DNA from: Nemertoderma westbladi
Lineage: Eukaryota > Xenacoelomorpha > Nemertodermatida > Nemertodermatidae
Direction: 5' to 3'
NCBI GenBank assembly: GCA_032718475.1
Contig: JAUCBJ010000092.1
Span: forward strand, 1 to 62,654
DNA: 62,654 nucleotides
Each line of letters begins with the position of its first letter. Positions within the stretch are counted from its first letter, which is position 1. The notes beneath the pieces are model-generated. The model had not been told where the DNA came from, ran no database searches, and saw only the letters and a list, made by a program, of their open reading frames with translations. Shown here one piece after another: positions 50,796 to 61,849 of this stretch. The translations under genes and the position numbers were made by a program.

Positions 50796-51920
50796 TAATT
50801 ATTGTATGTTCGAGAACGGAATATACGGCTATTAACCTTCAGCAAATAAATCATGTATAACTACTTCGGCCTACAGCCTCAGTAGTTATACAAATTAATT
50901 TGCATCAGGTATTACACCATGACCCGTAATATAGTGTCATTTTCTCATGACACGGAACCCCCCCCCCCCCCCAAATTTTTCTACAAATCTTTATCATATT
51001 GCTTGAAATTTGAAATACAACTATTTCCACTCACCGTGGTTGTTACCATGAAGCCTGAATTTTCGATTTTACCTTTAAATTTTATTCATTAGCGTTTTAA
51101 AAAAGTGTCTTTTTCGAAATCGCACCCTCCGTATCGTGGCCATTCTTCACTTTATTCGTAATTTTTTCATATCAATAGAAAGCTTGCGTTGAAAGGATTC
51201 CAAATATGTAACAATGTCTGAATTTCGTTGAGAAACAGCTGAGAAATAGGCGTTCAAAGATTGCAAGAAGTATTGTTCGCTGCAAGCCATTTATTCTATT
51301 TAATAAATACACAATATTCTGGAACAATTTGTTTATGTATGATTAGCTATGCAATATAGATATCGTATAGGCATTCCGCTGTTGCCAACCAACTCATAAA
51401 ATAAATAACACGTTCCAGAATATTGTGTATTTATTAAATAGAATAAATGTCTTGCAGCGAACAATAATTCTTGCAATATTTAAACGCCTATTTCTCAGCT
51501 GTTTCTCAATGAAATTCAGATATTGACTGGATTTGGAATCTTTTTGATGATAAACTTATTTGGAATCCTTTCAACGCAAGCTTTCTGTTGATGAGAAAAA
51601 ATTACGACTAAAGTGAAGAATGGCAATGATACAGAGGGTGCGATTTCGCAAAAGACACTTTTTTAAAACACTTATAAATATGATTTAAAGGTGAAATCGA
51701 AAATTCCGGCTTCATGGTAACAACCACGGTGAATTGAACTAGTTGTGTTTCCAATTTCAAGCAATTTGATAAAGATTTGTAGAAAAATTTGGGGGGTGGT
51801 CCGTGTCATCAGAAAATGACACTATATTACGGGTCATGGTGTATATCCGTATATTCCAGGACGTGGTGAACGGGTCATGGTGTATATCCGTATATTCCGT
51901 TCTCGAACAGACAATAATTA
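50796..51920. mobile_element. Large palindromic (foldback) element, 1.1 kb
   Basis: The arms are inverted copies over more than 400 bases. The left runs from TAATTATTGTATGTTCGAGA through a C run and GGATTCCAAATATGTAA to TTCTGGAACAATTTG; the right arm runs back from GTTCCAGAATATTGTGTATT to CTCGAACAGACAATAATTA. The spacer (about 51335-51410) is short. The right arm has an extra tandem piece near 51530-51560 and a duplication of the outermost segment (GGTGTATATCCGTATATTCC) at 51838 and 51879. There is no ORF. A half copy lies at 39951-40366. Confidence 0.8.
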
Positions 51921-52029
51921 TAGTATATTTCATAAAACATCTATAATAATAATTATTATAACTACTATAATCTGCCTGCTGCATTGAAACTACACATTGA
52001 GATGGTATAATGGCTTAACAAAAATATTT

Positions 52030-52815
52030 TGTCACTACCATGCAATCCACAATTGGCAAGCCCAATGCAGTGTGCATTAAGAATGCTATGTCGGCTTATC
52101 AACAAATTTGCACTGCCACAATTCCTACCCCCCATGTCTTTCACGAGATAATCCGCATCTTCAAGGCAAGTCTCCTTTAAGAGGAGTCTCAAAATAGTCC
52201 ATCTGCTTATGCTGTCCACCATGCTTGTTTTCTCGCTGGGCTGCCAAAGCACAAGATTGTGCACAGCCTGGTCCTCATGGCGAAAACAATGTCCTGCAAA
52301 GTGGAGGCGGCTTTGTTTTAAGTTTCAAACTTGGGGGAACCAATGAGACACCTCCAATGTGTAGTGTCTGGTTGGAGATGTGTGCATTTACTTGACGCAG
52401 TGAACCCGACGTAGGATTCTTGTGAATATGCAATCTAGATATTTGGTATCCTCTGCAGCCCAGCCTTGACTCCCATAGTTGAGTACTGGTACTACTGCTG
52501 CTCTAAATAATCAAACCTTAAGTTTTCGATGTATTCTGTTTGACTTCGAAATAATCCTGGAAAGACCATACATTGCTGCCTATGCCTTTCCCTTACATAT
52601 TCGATGGTCCTCACCTGACTTCCGGATCCACGATCCCAAGTAACAGAAGTAGTCCACATGCTCAAGCATGGCATGCCATCCTTTGAGCTTAAGCTCATAT
52701 GATCAGATATATCCTGAGGACTTTCAAAGTTAACTGCCAATATTTTGGTCTTCTTGGTGTTAACAAAAAGAAGAACACTAGAAGAAGCCTGTTCTAATAA
52801 GCTAAGGAGCCTGAA
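52030..52815 (-). pseudogene. Degenerate RTE relic, C-terminal part (antisense)
   Basis: On the minus strand the order of the long RTE ORF is recovered in pieces: VNFESPQDISDHMSLSSKDG, a segment matching SGSQVRT in another frame, then HNLVLWQP and GGRNCGSANLL near 52264-52080. There are many frame changes. The 3' end differs from the RTE at 12.6 kb after ATTCTTAA, so it comes from a related but distinct subfamily. Its upstream continuation lies at 55030-55140. Confidence 0.75.
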
Positions 52816-55029
52816 AAGTCCAGTAGTATACCGCTTACCGGATCCTAGTAACGATGTATCTTACCGTAAGATCTAGTAGTGTATACGGGCTCGTACAGTA
52901 TCTGACAATAAATCCCAGTCCAGGGTGTCTAAATAAACAGATACAAATACGCGAACAACTACTGGCGAGGAACAGAGCCTGGTGTCTATTCTAATACGTG
53001 GGCGAGTCAAATGCCCGGCGAACTAGACAAAACAGGATACCCGTCCTCTAACCGGTGAGGCAGATGTACAGTCTACGGTGACAGACCAAACTCACGAGGA
53101 AACAATCTCCGCGCAGCGAATCCTAACTATCGCTAACAGACCTAAATACCGTAAACTTGCCGCGGTGTGATTTATATTGTTTATATACGAGCTAGTGGAT
53201 TAACAGACTAGTGTAACAATACTGACCGTACTAAATCAGTCAAAAGGGGGTCGTACCTAAAGTAACGATACTAGGAGATAGGAGAGACAGCTGTCGCTCA
53301 GGCAAAACAACAGTCTAATAAGTAAATACTCCTCTTGCCATAAACTAAATATTATATCCTAAATTTACAAACTACGAATGGTAAAACTGCAGAATAGATC
53401 CTGTCTGAAAGTAACCTAAAGTAAACTATAACTAGTAGAGCTCTAAGGGTAGGCCTACATATGTTTTAGGGCGTATGTGTGTGTGTGTTACGAATAAAAC
53501 AATTTCGGTGTACTCCATTGTATTAGGTTTTAGTGAATTTTGACCGAAACAATACTGGGCGCTAGCTACTAAAATAAGCTAGTCGCGCTCTGTAGGGCTT
53601 AATACTTACAAATGACATCAAAGCTCTCTCCTTCCTATCCACAACTCAACCGTGCAATTACGGTGTTAGTAACTACACCCGTGATCGGCACAAATACCAG
53701 ATTCTGGTTGTAAGATAAGAAATAGGTGTTAATTGCTACCGTACGTTAGCTGATCTGGTATACAAATTGATTCTAGAATTTTGTTGCCGCAGTGGTTAGC
53801 AGCCATACCTATCAGTACGTGGCAAGGCGTGGTAGGATATTAATAAAACCTCCCTAGGCCAAGCATGTGCCGGTAGCAGAAATACTCCTTGCCTGATCAA
53901 GTAACGCGGGCTCAGGCGGGGGGTACTAATGTATAAGCTACAAAGTGAACCAGTCCTGAACTGTCAGTACTACAAATCACTAAATTATGGAACATATGCT
54001 GTCTGTACCTAAAGTGTACTTGCGTACTGACGAACAGCAATAGTTCACACCTGAAGGGAATACAGGTTAATCCGGGGATTTTTAGCACGGGTTCTGCCTG
54101 AATCTGAGCTATTTGATCCTAAATTTTGGACGCCGTCCCAGGCCGTCTAAACGTTTTGAGGTTTGGAGGCCGTCTAAACGCCGTCCCAGGACGGCGTCAC
54201 GCTTACCCTGATCTATATAGGTCTTACGGCGGGCAAGGGCGTCAAACAAAGTCTTACCTTCCTCTGAATCGGGTGCTGCATGGCAAAGGTGGAGTATTTC
54301 GAAGGGGGCGCGCGGGCTAATCTAATGTGGGTGCTAGTGTGTTGTGGACATCTTTCCCTGCGTTGCTGACGGCCTAACGATCTAAGCAGCTCTTCCAAAT
54401 GAAGATCTTCCAATTTAAGATCTTCCAAATGTTTGGCCGTTCCAATGGTGGACTAGGTGAAATATACATGTTCAAAGTTTACAGTATATTTGCGTAATTT
54501 ACAAAAGAGTTATCAAACAAATTTATGTAAGATTAACAAGAAGCTAAAGTATTAAAAGATACAAGGAAGTGACAAGTATAAGTGATAACCGAAGTTATCA
54601 TTGGCTTACATTAGTGATAACCGAAGGCGAGCCGGCCCTTATATAGCAAATCTGGTACATAGAATCCACTAGAACCTTCCATAGCATTCCATGGCCTCAC
54701 ATTGGAGCAATAAGATGTTCTATGCCCTATGATTGTCCCAACTCATCGTTCCACATGTTGTACGCACCTCATTGGCATATCTAATCAATCAGAGCGAAAA
54801 TAAAATGCCAATTTCCCGACTGGGATTCGAACTCGTAACCTATCTGTAATGTAACCAACGCCTTAACCATCTGGCCACTGCGCCAATAGAGTCACATATG
54901 GATTAATGAGTACCAATATGAATAGGCATATTACATTACTGTAATTTAATCAAAATACGTTGGATTTTAGAAAGTTTTTACGTTACACTACAAATGCTAC
55001 TTAATAGTGAAATAATCCATCAGAGCTTT
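52816..55029. mobile_element. Unrecognised 2.2-kb insertion splitting the RTE relic
   Basis: The two RTE parts abut in the source element, so the DNA between them was inserted. It has a higher GC content than its flanks and no ORF I can support. Short features: GGCCGTCTAAACG repeats near 54143-54180 with an inverted ACGCCGTCCCAGG, TAGTGATAACCGAAG twice near 54580-54620, and a tRNA-like segment at 54811-54886. Neither clear terminal repeats nor a target duplication were found. Confidence 0.6.
54811..54886 (-). repeat. tRNA-like SINE head
   Basis: On the minus strand it reads GGCGCAGTGGCCAGATGGTT (A-box like TGGCCAGATGG) and further on GGTTACGAGTTCGAATCCCA (B-box like GTTCGAATCC). Spacing fits an internal RNA polymerase III promoter. 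The ends do not pair into a proper acceptor stem, so this is a tRNA-derived SINE rather than a working tRNA gene. The tail of such a SINE would lie at lower coordinates and is not obvious. Confidence 0.65.
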
Positions 55030-55140
55030 TGGGCTCCCTCTAGTAATTCTGAGAGTACTCCTATGCAAAGTCTAGATCAGTTATGTACTTGGGAGGATTT
55101 CCTCGACTTCTGGAGTTACCATCACCCAAAGATTGTTGTC
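55030..55140 (-). pseudogene. RTE relic, adjoining upstream fragment
   Basis: Bases follow the complement of the 12.6-kb RTE around 15470-15590: GGGCTCCCTCTA, TTCTGAGAGTACTCCTA, AAAGTCTAGATCAGTTA, AGGATTTCCTCGACTTCTGG. It is the palm region around FADDL, with that motif damaged. It continues the fragment that ends at 52815. Confidence 0.8.
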
Positions 55141-57345
55141 AAGATCAAGATCATTATCACTATCAGATGTATCATATATTTACTTACATGTTTCTCACTG
55201 AAAACAATTTGTTGACAGTTGATGGTTAAAGCAAATCGATTTGTACAAGTTTTTTTAAACGATTAGGTCAAGGCATCTAATCTAGCAGACAGGGGCCAAC
55301 CAATTAATAGTGGGGTGTGGGTGGGGTGCGACACCCCCATGTAGGTAAAAACACGACGATTGAGTCTGCAAAGTCGGTAATACACGATTGGGTTGGGGAA
55401 GTCGGAAATTTTTAAAAGCAAATAAATAAATTGATATTCCCAAAATGACAGTATTACAATAGACAAAAATAATATGTAACGTTATCACGGTTGATATGAA
55501 AACTCGATTGTGGGCTGTAGAATACGATAATCATAAGTTGTGTAACATACTGCTTGAAAATAAAACCAGACCACTCATTATAAGTAGGGCCTGCGGGCTG
55601 TATCCTGTATGCTTACTGGTGCCAAATATTTGCCTAATTCTATTTCAAATTTGTCTGTAAATATTAATAACAAAAGGTCCTTTCTCACTGCACATATACT
55701 GTATAGAAACAATTTTTAAATAATGCAATTCGAAAAATTTTGCTGCTCGCTCCATTCGCATATCTCTGTTTAGTGCTTATAGCAGAATATAAGATGAAAA
55801 ATAAATGTGTAGCTAATGGCACATCACTTTTCCTTTGGCGCCACTCTAGAACCTGTTACGACTTAGGCCTACACTTATTTAGTCCTTCCCAGGGATGCAT
55901 TACATATTGTCATTGCTATTGGCAAACTATTCTCTAAACATAAACCATGAATTTTTATAATTTTATAGATCAGCTAGAAAAAGAATAGTTCCTATTAATA
56001 GGTAATATCAATCAAATCTGACTTATATTTTGATCAGTATACAAGGAAAAAAGTAGAACTTATTATCACTATTCTCGAGGCATTTTATTTATCGAGAGTC
56101 GTCAACAAGGTTAATAAATGGTCGAGAGAATATTGAAAAAGTTCTACGTTTTTTCCCATGTATTGCATAATTTTATTCTTAAATTGGTACGCCATTTGTT
56201 GCTCAAACCTTTAGTAAAAGATAGAGCGATACGTATTACAAAATATATTAAACTGTAGTATTTTACATTATTGCTTGCATAGTTACTGCAAATCATATTA
56301 CTGTACTCTTCAACTCCTGATGCTGCCTAACTCAATGTTAAATTATTTAATAGTCGAATAAACGCCTAGCAGACACTAATGTTTTGAGTGTGTGAATGGA
56401 ATTTGCTCAAATTACATGCAAACCTTTTCTACGTCGATGCTCTTTCAAAGCATGTAATGAAATTTAAGAAATTTACCCAAAAATATTTTATTTTACCTTT
56501 TTCGCCGGGAAAAAAAGTAAAACAAAAACCTATATGGTTACTTTTTCCCTATTAATATATTATATATTTAATTAATATATTTATAATATTATAATTTAAA
56601 TAATACCGCTTAAATTACGATGAATGCCTTAAAATCGGCTTGCTGCGGACTGAATGAATTTGATACTAAGACCATGAAGTCTACTGCTGGTGTACTGCAT
56701 TAGCAGATAAGGCTGCTACTGTAGTGTGGCTGACACCATCATCGCTGACATGCATACATCACAAATAGCAGTAGCAGTAACTGATAGCCTACTCATACAG
56801 TATCGTTAATGGTTTTGGTTAGAACAGCCTGCCGCTGGCGCTGTAACCTACTAATTTCCTTCAATTGACAATGACTATAGCTTTTTGTTTATTGATTTGG
56901 TTTGAAAAGTCTGTCTCTGTATCCTTTTCCTTCCCTCAACTGATAGCCTAATCATATAGTTTAATATTTTGGTTAGAAAATCCTGCCTATGTAACCTGCT
57001 ACTATCCCTCAATAGGTAACGATAGCATATTGTTTATTGTTTTTATATTATTGTTAATTTTTATGGCGAAATTTATGTAATACTATATACTATACTATAT
57101 ATACTATATACTATAATACTATATAATTTTTGAAAGCTAACTTTCTGAAATCAGACTCGGAAAGAATGGCTTCCTTTATTAAATGACCATTTTGCTGCTT
57201 CTGTATGCAGCTATAAACTATAATTTAATTGTATGTTTAATTGTATGTTTATTCATTTTTTTTAAATACCATTACAATTTAATGATATATCAATTATTTG
57301 TACGATTTACTTTAAATTGTTTAATAATAATTCATCTAATTAATT
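55141..57345. other. AT-rich noncoding stretch
   Basis: No gene that I can support. A short inverted repeat lies at 56046-56158: GGAAAAAAGTAGAACTT at its left is mirrored by AAGTTCTACGTTTTTTCC at its right, with CTCGAG-like inner pairs, probably a small MITE. A TATA-rich simple repeat lies at 57075-57125. Confidence 0.5.
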
Positions 57346-57636
57346 ATGCCGATTTTCATGAGGAACGAAAATTCCCACCAATTTTTATATGACACTAATA
57401 CTGTCGCGCTCATTGCTGTTGCTAGTGTCTTTTGCACAACATTGATATTGATTGTGGTATGGTTGGTGTGGAAACGCCAATTTGGAAGAAGTCCTCCAAT
57501 TGATAAACCAACAACATCTTTCAACCATCCTACACATACAAGCGCCAGTATGGTTAGCCTGAGTTTGGAAGATTTACGGGATGATGTGATGGATCATAAG
57601 GACACTAAATGTATTATAGCAGTGGACAACAACTAA
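57346..57636 (+). CDS. Candidate terminal exon of a single-pass membrane protein
   Basis: The open frame reads ENSHQFLYDTNT, then a membrane span (VALIAVASVFCTTLILIVVW), a basic stop-transfer KRQFG, a polar Ser/Thr/Pro tail, SLEDLRDDVMDH and a stop. Topology is extracellular N side, short cytoplasmic tail. CATGAG at 57355-57361 could be an intron end, so the ATG at 57346 may not be a real start. AATAAA near 57920 and 58060 could be poly(A) signals. I do not recognise the family. A chance frame is possible, but the layout is protein-like. Confidence 0.45.
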   Translation: MPIFMRNENSHQFLYDTNTVALIAVASVFCTTLILIVVWLVWKRQFGRSPPIDKPTTSFNHPTHTSASMVSLSLEDLRDDVMDHKDTKCIIAVDNN

Positions 57637-59181
57637 ATTCACTCTAATACTGCTTTACATAGTATCGGTATCAGTATCACTTTACCTCAGTCTTTTCGAT
57701 GAACTGCTTGTTTTTGGCCAATGTATTACTTTATACTTTCTATATGAATTATAAATCACCGACTAAGTAAACATTTTCCGTAGGTATAATGTAGAAACAA
57801 GAAATGAAATTCAAACTCCACTGTTGATGCATGCAAGTATTAAGGTCATCCTTAGGGTAAAGTTTTAATTTTGTTCCATATTTTTAGTAATTCTTATGTT
57901 ACTTTTAATGTTCAATTCAAAAATAAAATTGGTTTAATTATAATTTGTTATGGTTTCATAGTTAGGGCACTTTGAATACACCCAAATCATCTGACGCAAT
58001 ATGAATCATTCATACAATATGAAGTATTACTTTACAACAGTCAATAATTCAAGGACAAATAAAGTTTGTGGTATCAAAAAATAAGATGCGTGTTTGAGTA
58101 TTATTTTAGTTTTGATGTTTAAAGTTACTTATGGGGGGATATTTAAACTTATTAATCACTAACTGGATCAAACTACCATGCTGCTGTTAGTATCAGGATG
58201 CTATATCAACTTATTCAATAGTGATGGATTCCGAATCTAAGGCCTACTTTGAATAATAAATGTATGATTTATTGAGAGTCTAGAATAACAAATGGTCCAT
58301 GTTTTGTTCTACAATCCAGAATTGATTAAATTTGTAAAGACCAGTGAAATTGGTTACCTGATGAAACTGAAAAATTTAGAACTTATGCCACTGAGGTACC
58401 AGTGGAATGATTGCCAAGTTTCAAGGTAAAAAACCTTTACTACATTTTGAAAAATGTCTTCCGATATTTATATAACATGCTTGTGTCCCTACGGGTGCCC
58501 TTAACCTGCAATGTACGTACATGTACAATTAATTACTAATTACAATTGCTTTTCTGAATATTGAATTATTATTATTATTAAAAAATCTTCAAAATTTAAT
58601 TAATTTGAGATGTCTTGGGAAACAATGAATATCTCTCATAAATAAATGTAATCTCTTAAATTTTATGTGAAATTGTTGGTCTTCATATATACATACATAG
58701 TTGTTTTAAATAGTTAATTTTTTTTAGTACTGTTTAATAAATGTGTGTGTACAGTTGTGTCTTTGTGCTTGCATGAATAAATGTTATATAGGTCAGCAAG
58801 GTCACCTGTACATCTGACAAATGCAACTAACTAAAAAAAAAGCCATGGTTTTGCAGATCATATTATGCCCAGAACATAGATCCAGAGATTATTACTCAGG
58901 GAGATTTCAATGTTAACATCTTAAAACAAGAAAAAAACCCAATGAAACAATAAACATTATTACCATGAGGACTTAAATACTCCCGCCACTTGGATCTCAG
59001 TAAGAGCTGTTTATAGAGGTGGGCCATATGTTTTTCTAGATTTTGAAGTTTTTTCTGTTGGAAATATACTGGCACAAACTGAGTCAGAATATATAATAAA
59101 AATTCATATGACTCCTCCATCATCAGTGTGAAATATTGACCTATAGGCGAAAAGTGATATTGAAGTGTTATTGACATTAAC
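57637..59181. other. Noncoding stretch after the candidate exon
   Basis: AT-rich, with two AATAAA signals but no gene. The long minus-strand frame at 58896-59420 overlaps the reverse transcriptase remnant and has no recognisable feature. Confidence 0.45.
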
Positions 59182-59520
59182 ATGCTCCACGATAGTAACA
59201 TAACCAGATTAACTAATACTATAAATACCGAAAGTAATTTAATTAATGATTGGCTGATAGATAATAAATTAACCTTAAACACCGATAAAACAGAATACTC
59301 CATATTTACATTCTCGCAAAATTTCAACTTACCAAGCACAACAATTAATATCAACAACAAACCCATCAGATACACGTCCGCTGCAAAATACTTAGGCATA
59401 ATTATAGATGATAAACTCACATTTAAGGCTCACATTAAATACACGAAGTGGGGCCTTCGCGCAGCACGTGACTTACCAAAATTTAATTTAAGTACTAATT
59501 CGAAAGTATTACTGTATTAG
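59182..59520 (+). pseudogene. Jockey/CR1-like reverse transcriptase remnant
   Basis: 112 codons: INDWLIDNKLTLNTDKTEYS and AAKYLGIIIDDKLTFKAHIK. The pattern W(L/F)--NKL-LN--KT, then YLGI-ID--L-F--HI, is the end of the palm and the thumb of non-LTR polymerases. No endonuclease or YADD part is next to it. Confidence 0.75.
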
Positions 59521-59869
59521 GATATTATTGGAATGTGGTGTGGAATGTTAGGAATGTATATGAATCAGCAGTCCGGTAGAGGTTTACATATTTAAAAGAA
59601 CTGCCGAAATATAAGTTATATGAGTATTATTTGTTATGATTTCTACCATTATATTCTTCCACGCAAAGTTCCTAGTCCTATAGGTCCAATCAAAACATTC
59701 TGTATATTGCCAATGGTTCAACGTAATCAAAGAGACGACGCTAGACACGCACGCAGCCAATCCCAGTGAAAAATGCACGCAAATAAGTAGTCATAAGTGA
59801 TAATTCTAGAAGGCTTTTCTGTGAATGTAGGCTATTGTGTAATTCATTTCAGTACCGGTCTGCCTAACT

Positions 59870-60143
59870 GTCTGCACCAGGTGTCTGCACCAGGTGTCTG
59901 CACCAGGTGTCTGCACCAGGTGTCTGCACTAGGTGTCTGCACCAGGTGTCTGCACCAGATGTCTGCACCAGGTGTCTGCACCCACCAGGTGTCTGCACCC
60001 ACCAGGTGTCTGCACCAGGTGTCTGCACCAGGTGTCTGCACCAGGTGTCTGCACCAGGTGTCTGCACCAGGTGTCTGCACCAGGTGTCTGCACCAGTTGT
60101 CTGCACCAGGTGTCTGCACCAGGTGTCTGCACCAGGTGTCTGC
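59870..60143. repeat. 13-bp minisatellite, about 20 copies
   Basis: The unit is GTCTGCACCAGGT. Two units carry an extra CCAC (GTCTGCACCCACCAGGT), and single-base variants include CTAGGT, CAGATG and CAGTTG. Because 13 is not a multiple of three, all frames stay open on both strands; these are not genes. Confidence 0.95.
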
Positions 60144-60284
60144 TTAACGTTTACACCCCAATTCCGCTTGGTTTATATCTTGATTATCAATAAAATAGTA
60201 ACGTGAAATATTTATGGAGCGTATATTTGAGAATGTTGAAATAATGCGTTTAGTAGTGTGACCAGCGTCTTGAATTTCCGCTTA

Positions 60285-61062
60285 CCTCTAGCGGCAGACT
60301 GGAGAAATGCAGATCGACCACCTTCCTCAGAAAGACGCAGCATGTGCTCTAGTACATATGCCAATATTCACTTTAAATAAATTAATATCAAGGAATTGGG
60401 GACAGTTATACATTTCGCCCTCTAGCGGCAGACTGGAGGACTCCAGACCGTTTACTGCCCACCAAAGACTCAGGCTGACTTCTACTACATATCTGCTACG
60501 TTTCAGCTTGAACGGATCATAAATAACGAGATGGGAGAAAGATTTCACTTTCAAACATTTCGCCCTCTAGCGGCAGACTGAAGAACTGCACACGGATTAG
60601 CCTTAAATTCAATTCAATTCAATTCCTTCTTTCAAAGTCACAGCTAATGGTCTAGTACATATCTGCCAAATTTCAGCATAAATGGATTAAAAGCAAAGAA
60701 ATGGGAGGACATTTAACGTTTAGACATGTGGCCCTCTAGCAGGAGACTATTGCTCTGATGGTGTCTGAAAGTCTCTCAAACGTCTCAACTTTAGCTCATA
60801 TTGATACCTACAAATTTTCAACTTGGCAGCTTTAAATCCGACAAAGTTATTAGCATGTCAAAATCGTAACGACGACAACGATTTCACTTTCAGACCTTTG
60901 GCCCTCTAGCGGCAGACTGGAGAACTGCAGATGGATTCGCCTCCTTTGAAAGTCACAGCTAATGGCCTAATACATATCTGCCAAGTTTCAGCTTAAACGG
61001 ATTAAAAGCAAAGAAATGGGAGGGCATTTAATGTTTAGACATGTGGCCCTCTAGCGGGAGAC
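60285..61062. repeat. Repeat field with six CCCTCTAGCGGCAG-type motifs
   Basis: The motif (GCCCTCTAGCGGCAGACTGG and close variants) occurs at 60285, 60416, 60561, 60731, 60901 and 61045. Longer direct repeats underlie the last four: the segment ACATATCTGCCAA(A/G)TTTCAGC through GATACCTACAAATTTTCAAC occurs twice, about 313 bases apart. One related motif also lies at 42404-42420 (CGCCCTCTAGCGGGCAG). Confidence 0.8.
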
Positions 61063-61183
61063 CATTGCACTGATGGTGTCTGAAAGTCTCTCAAAAATCT
61101 CAACTTTTGCTCATATTGATACCTACAAATTTTCAACTTGGCAGCTTTAAATCCGACAAAGTTATTAGCATGTCAAAATCGTA

Positions 61184-61242
61184 ACGACGACGACGACGAC
61201 GACAACGACGACGACGACGACGACGACAACGACGACGACAAC
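61184..61242. repeat. (ACG)n microsatellite
   Basis: Uninterrupted or nearly so CGACGACGA repeats with a few ACA units. A shorter ACGACGACA occurs at the equivalent place in the previous repeat unit near 60872. Confidence 0.95.
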
Positions 61243-61324
61243 TATTTGCATAAATTGACCCACCCCCTAACAGTGTCAATTCGCTAAGGCTCCGCCAACT
61301 TCGTGGCTCGCCCCACATACTTAA

Positions 61325-61849
61325 AAAAATTTCTAAAACAGGTGGACTGTTCTATAAACTTCGACATTATTACTTTCTAGAGAGTTACTCCGCATGCTTT
61401 TTAATACATTAATTTATCCTTACATTTTCTATGGCTTGATTGTTTGGGGCGGCACTTACAAGTCCAACACAGATCCTTTGAAAATAAAAATCAATAAAAT
61501 ATTGCGTTGTATCACATTTAATCTTTCTCAATCCTCATCCTATCCCATCTACCAACAATTACGTATCCTACCTTTAGATCTCCTCTATAAATAACAGGTG
61601 CTAATACTCATGTTAGAAGTCCATAATAATCCATCTCACCCTCTAGCTTACCTCTTTACTAAAGCCTCTTCGGTTCACTCATATAATACTCGCTCTGCTT
61701 CCTCTGGCCTGTATCTTTTACCTCCGGCCCATCTTTCATTATCTATGCAAGGGCCACTTTTGTGGAACTCATTATCACAACTTATTAGGGACAGTCGAAA
61801 CCTGGCGATATTTAAGAAAAAATTAAAATACCACTTACTGCAGATATGA
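61325..61849 (+). pseudogene. C-terminal end of a non-LTR retrotransposon ORF2
   Basis: It reads TGGLFYKLRHYYFLESYS in one frame, then LFNTLIYPYIFYGLIVWGGT and ILRCITFNLSQSSSYPIYQQ in a second. After a stop come ASSVHSYNTRSASSG and GPLLWNSLSQLIRDSRNLAIFKKKLKYHL. This order (L-IYPY--YG--VW, then YNTR, then WN-L---(L/I)R---N---FKK-LK) is typical of the C-terminal domain of a Jockey/CR1-type ORF2. At least one frame change and one stop are present. It may belong to the same copy as 59182-59520, split by the repeats between. Confidence 0.8.

Noticed and set aside
54811-54886. Functional tRNA gene
   Set aside because: A- and B-box-like motifs are present but acceptor and anticodon stems do not form convincingly; a SINE head explains it better.
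59844-60206. Several open frames on both strands
   Set aside because: They are translations of the 13-bp minisatellite and have no composition other than the repeated unit.
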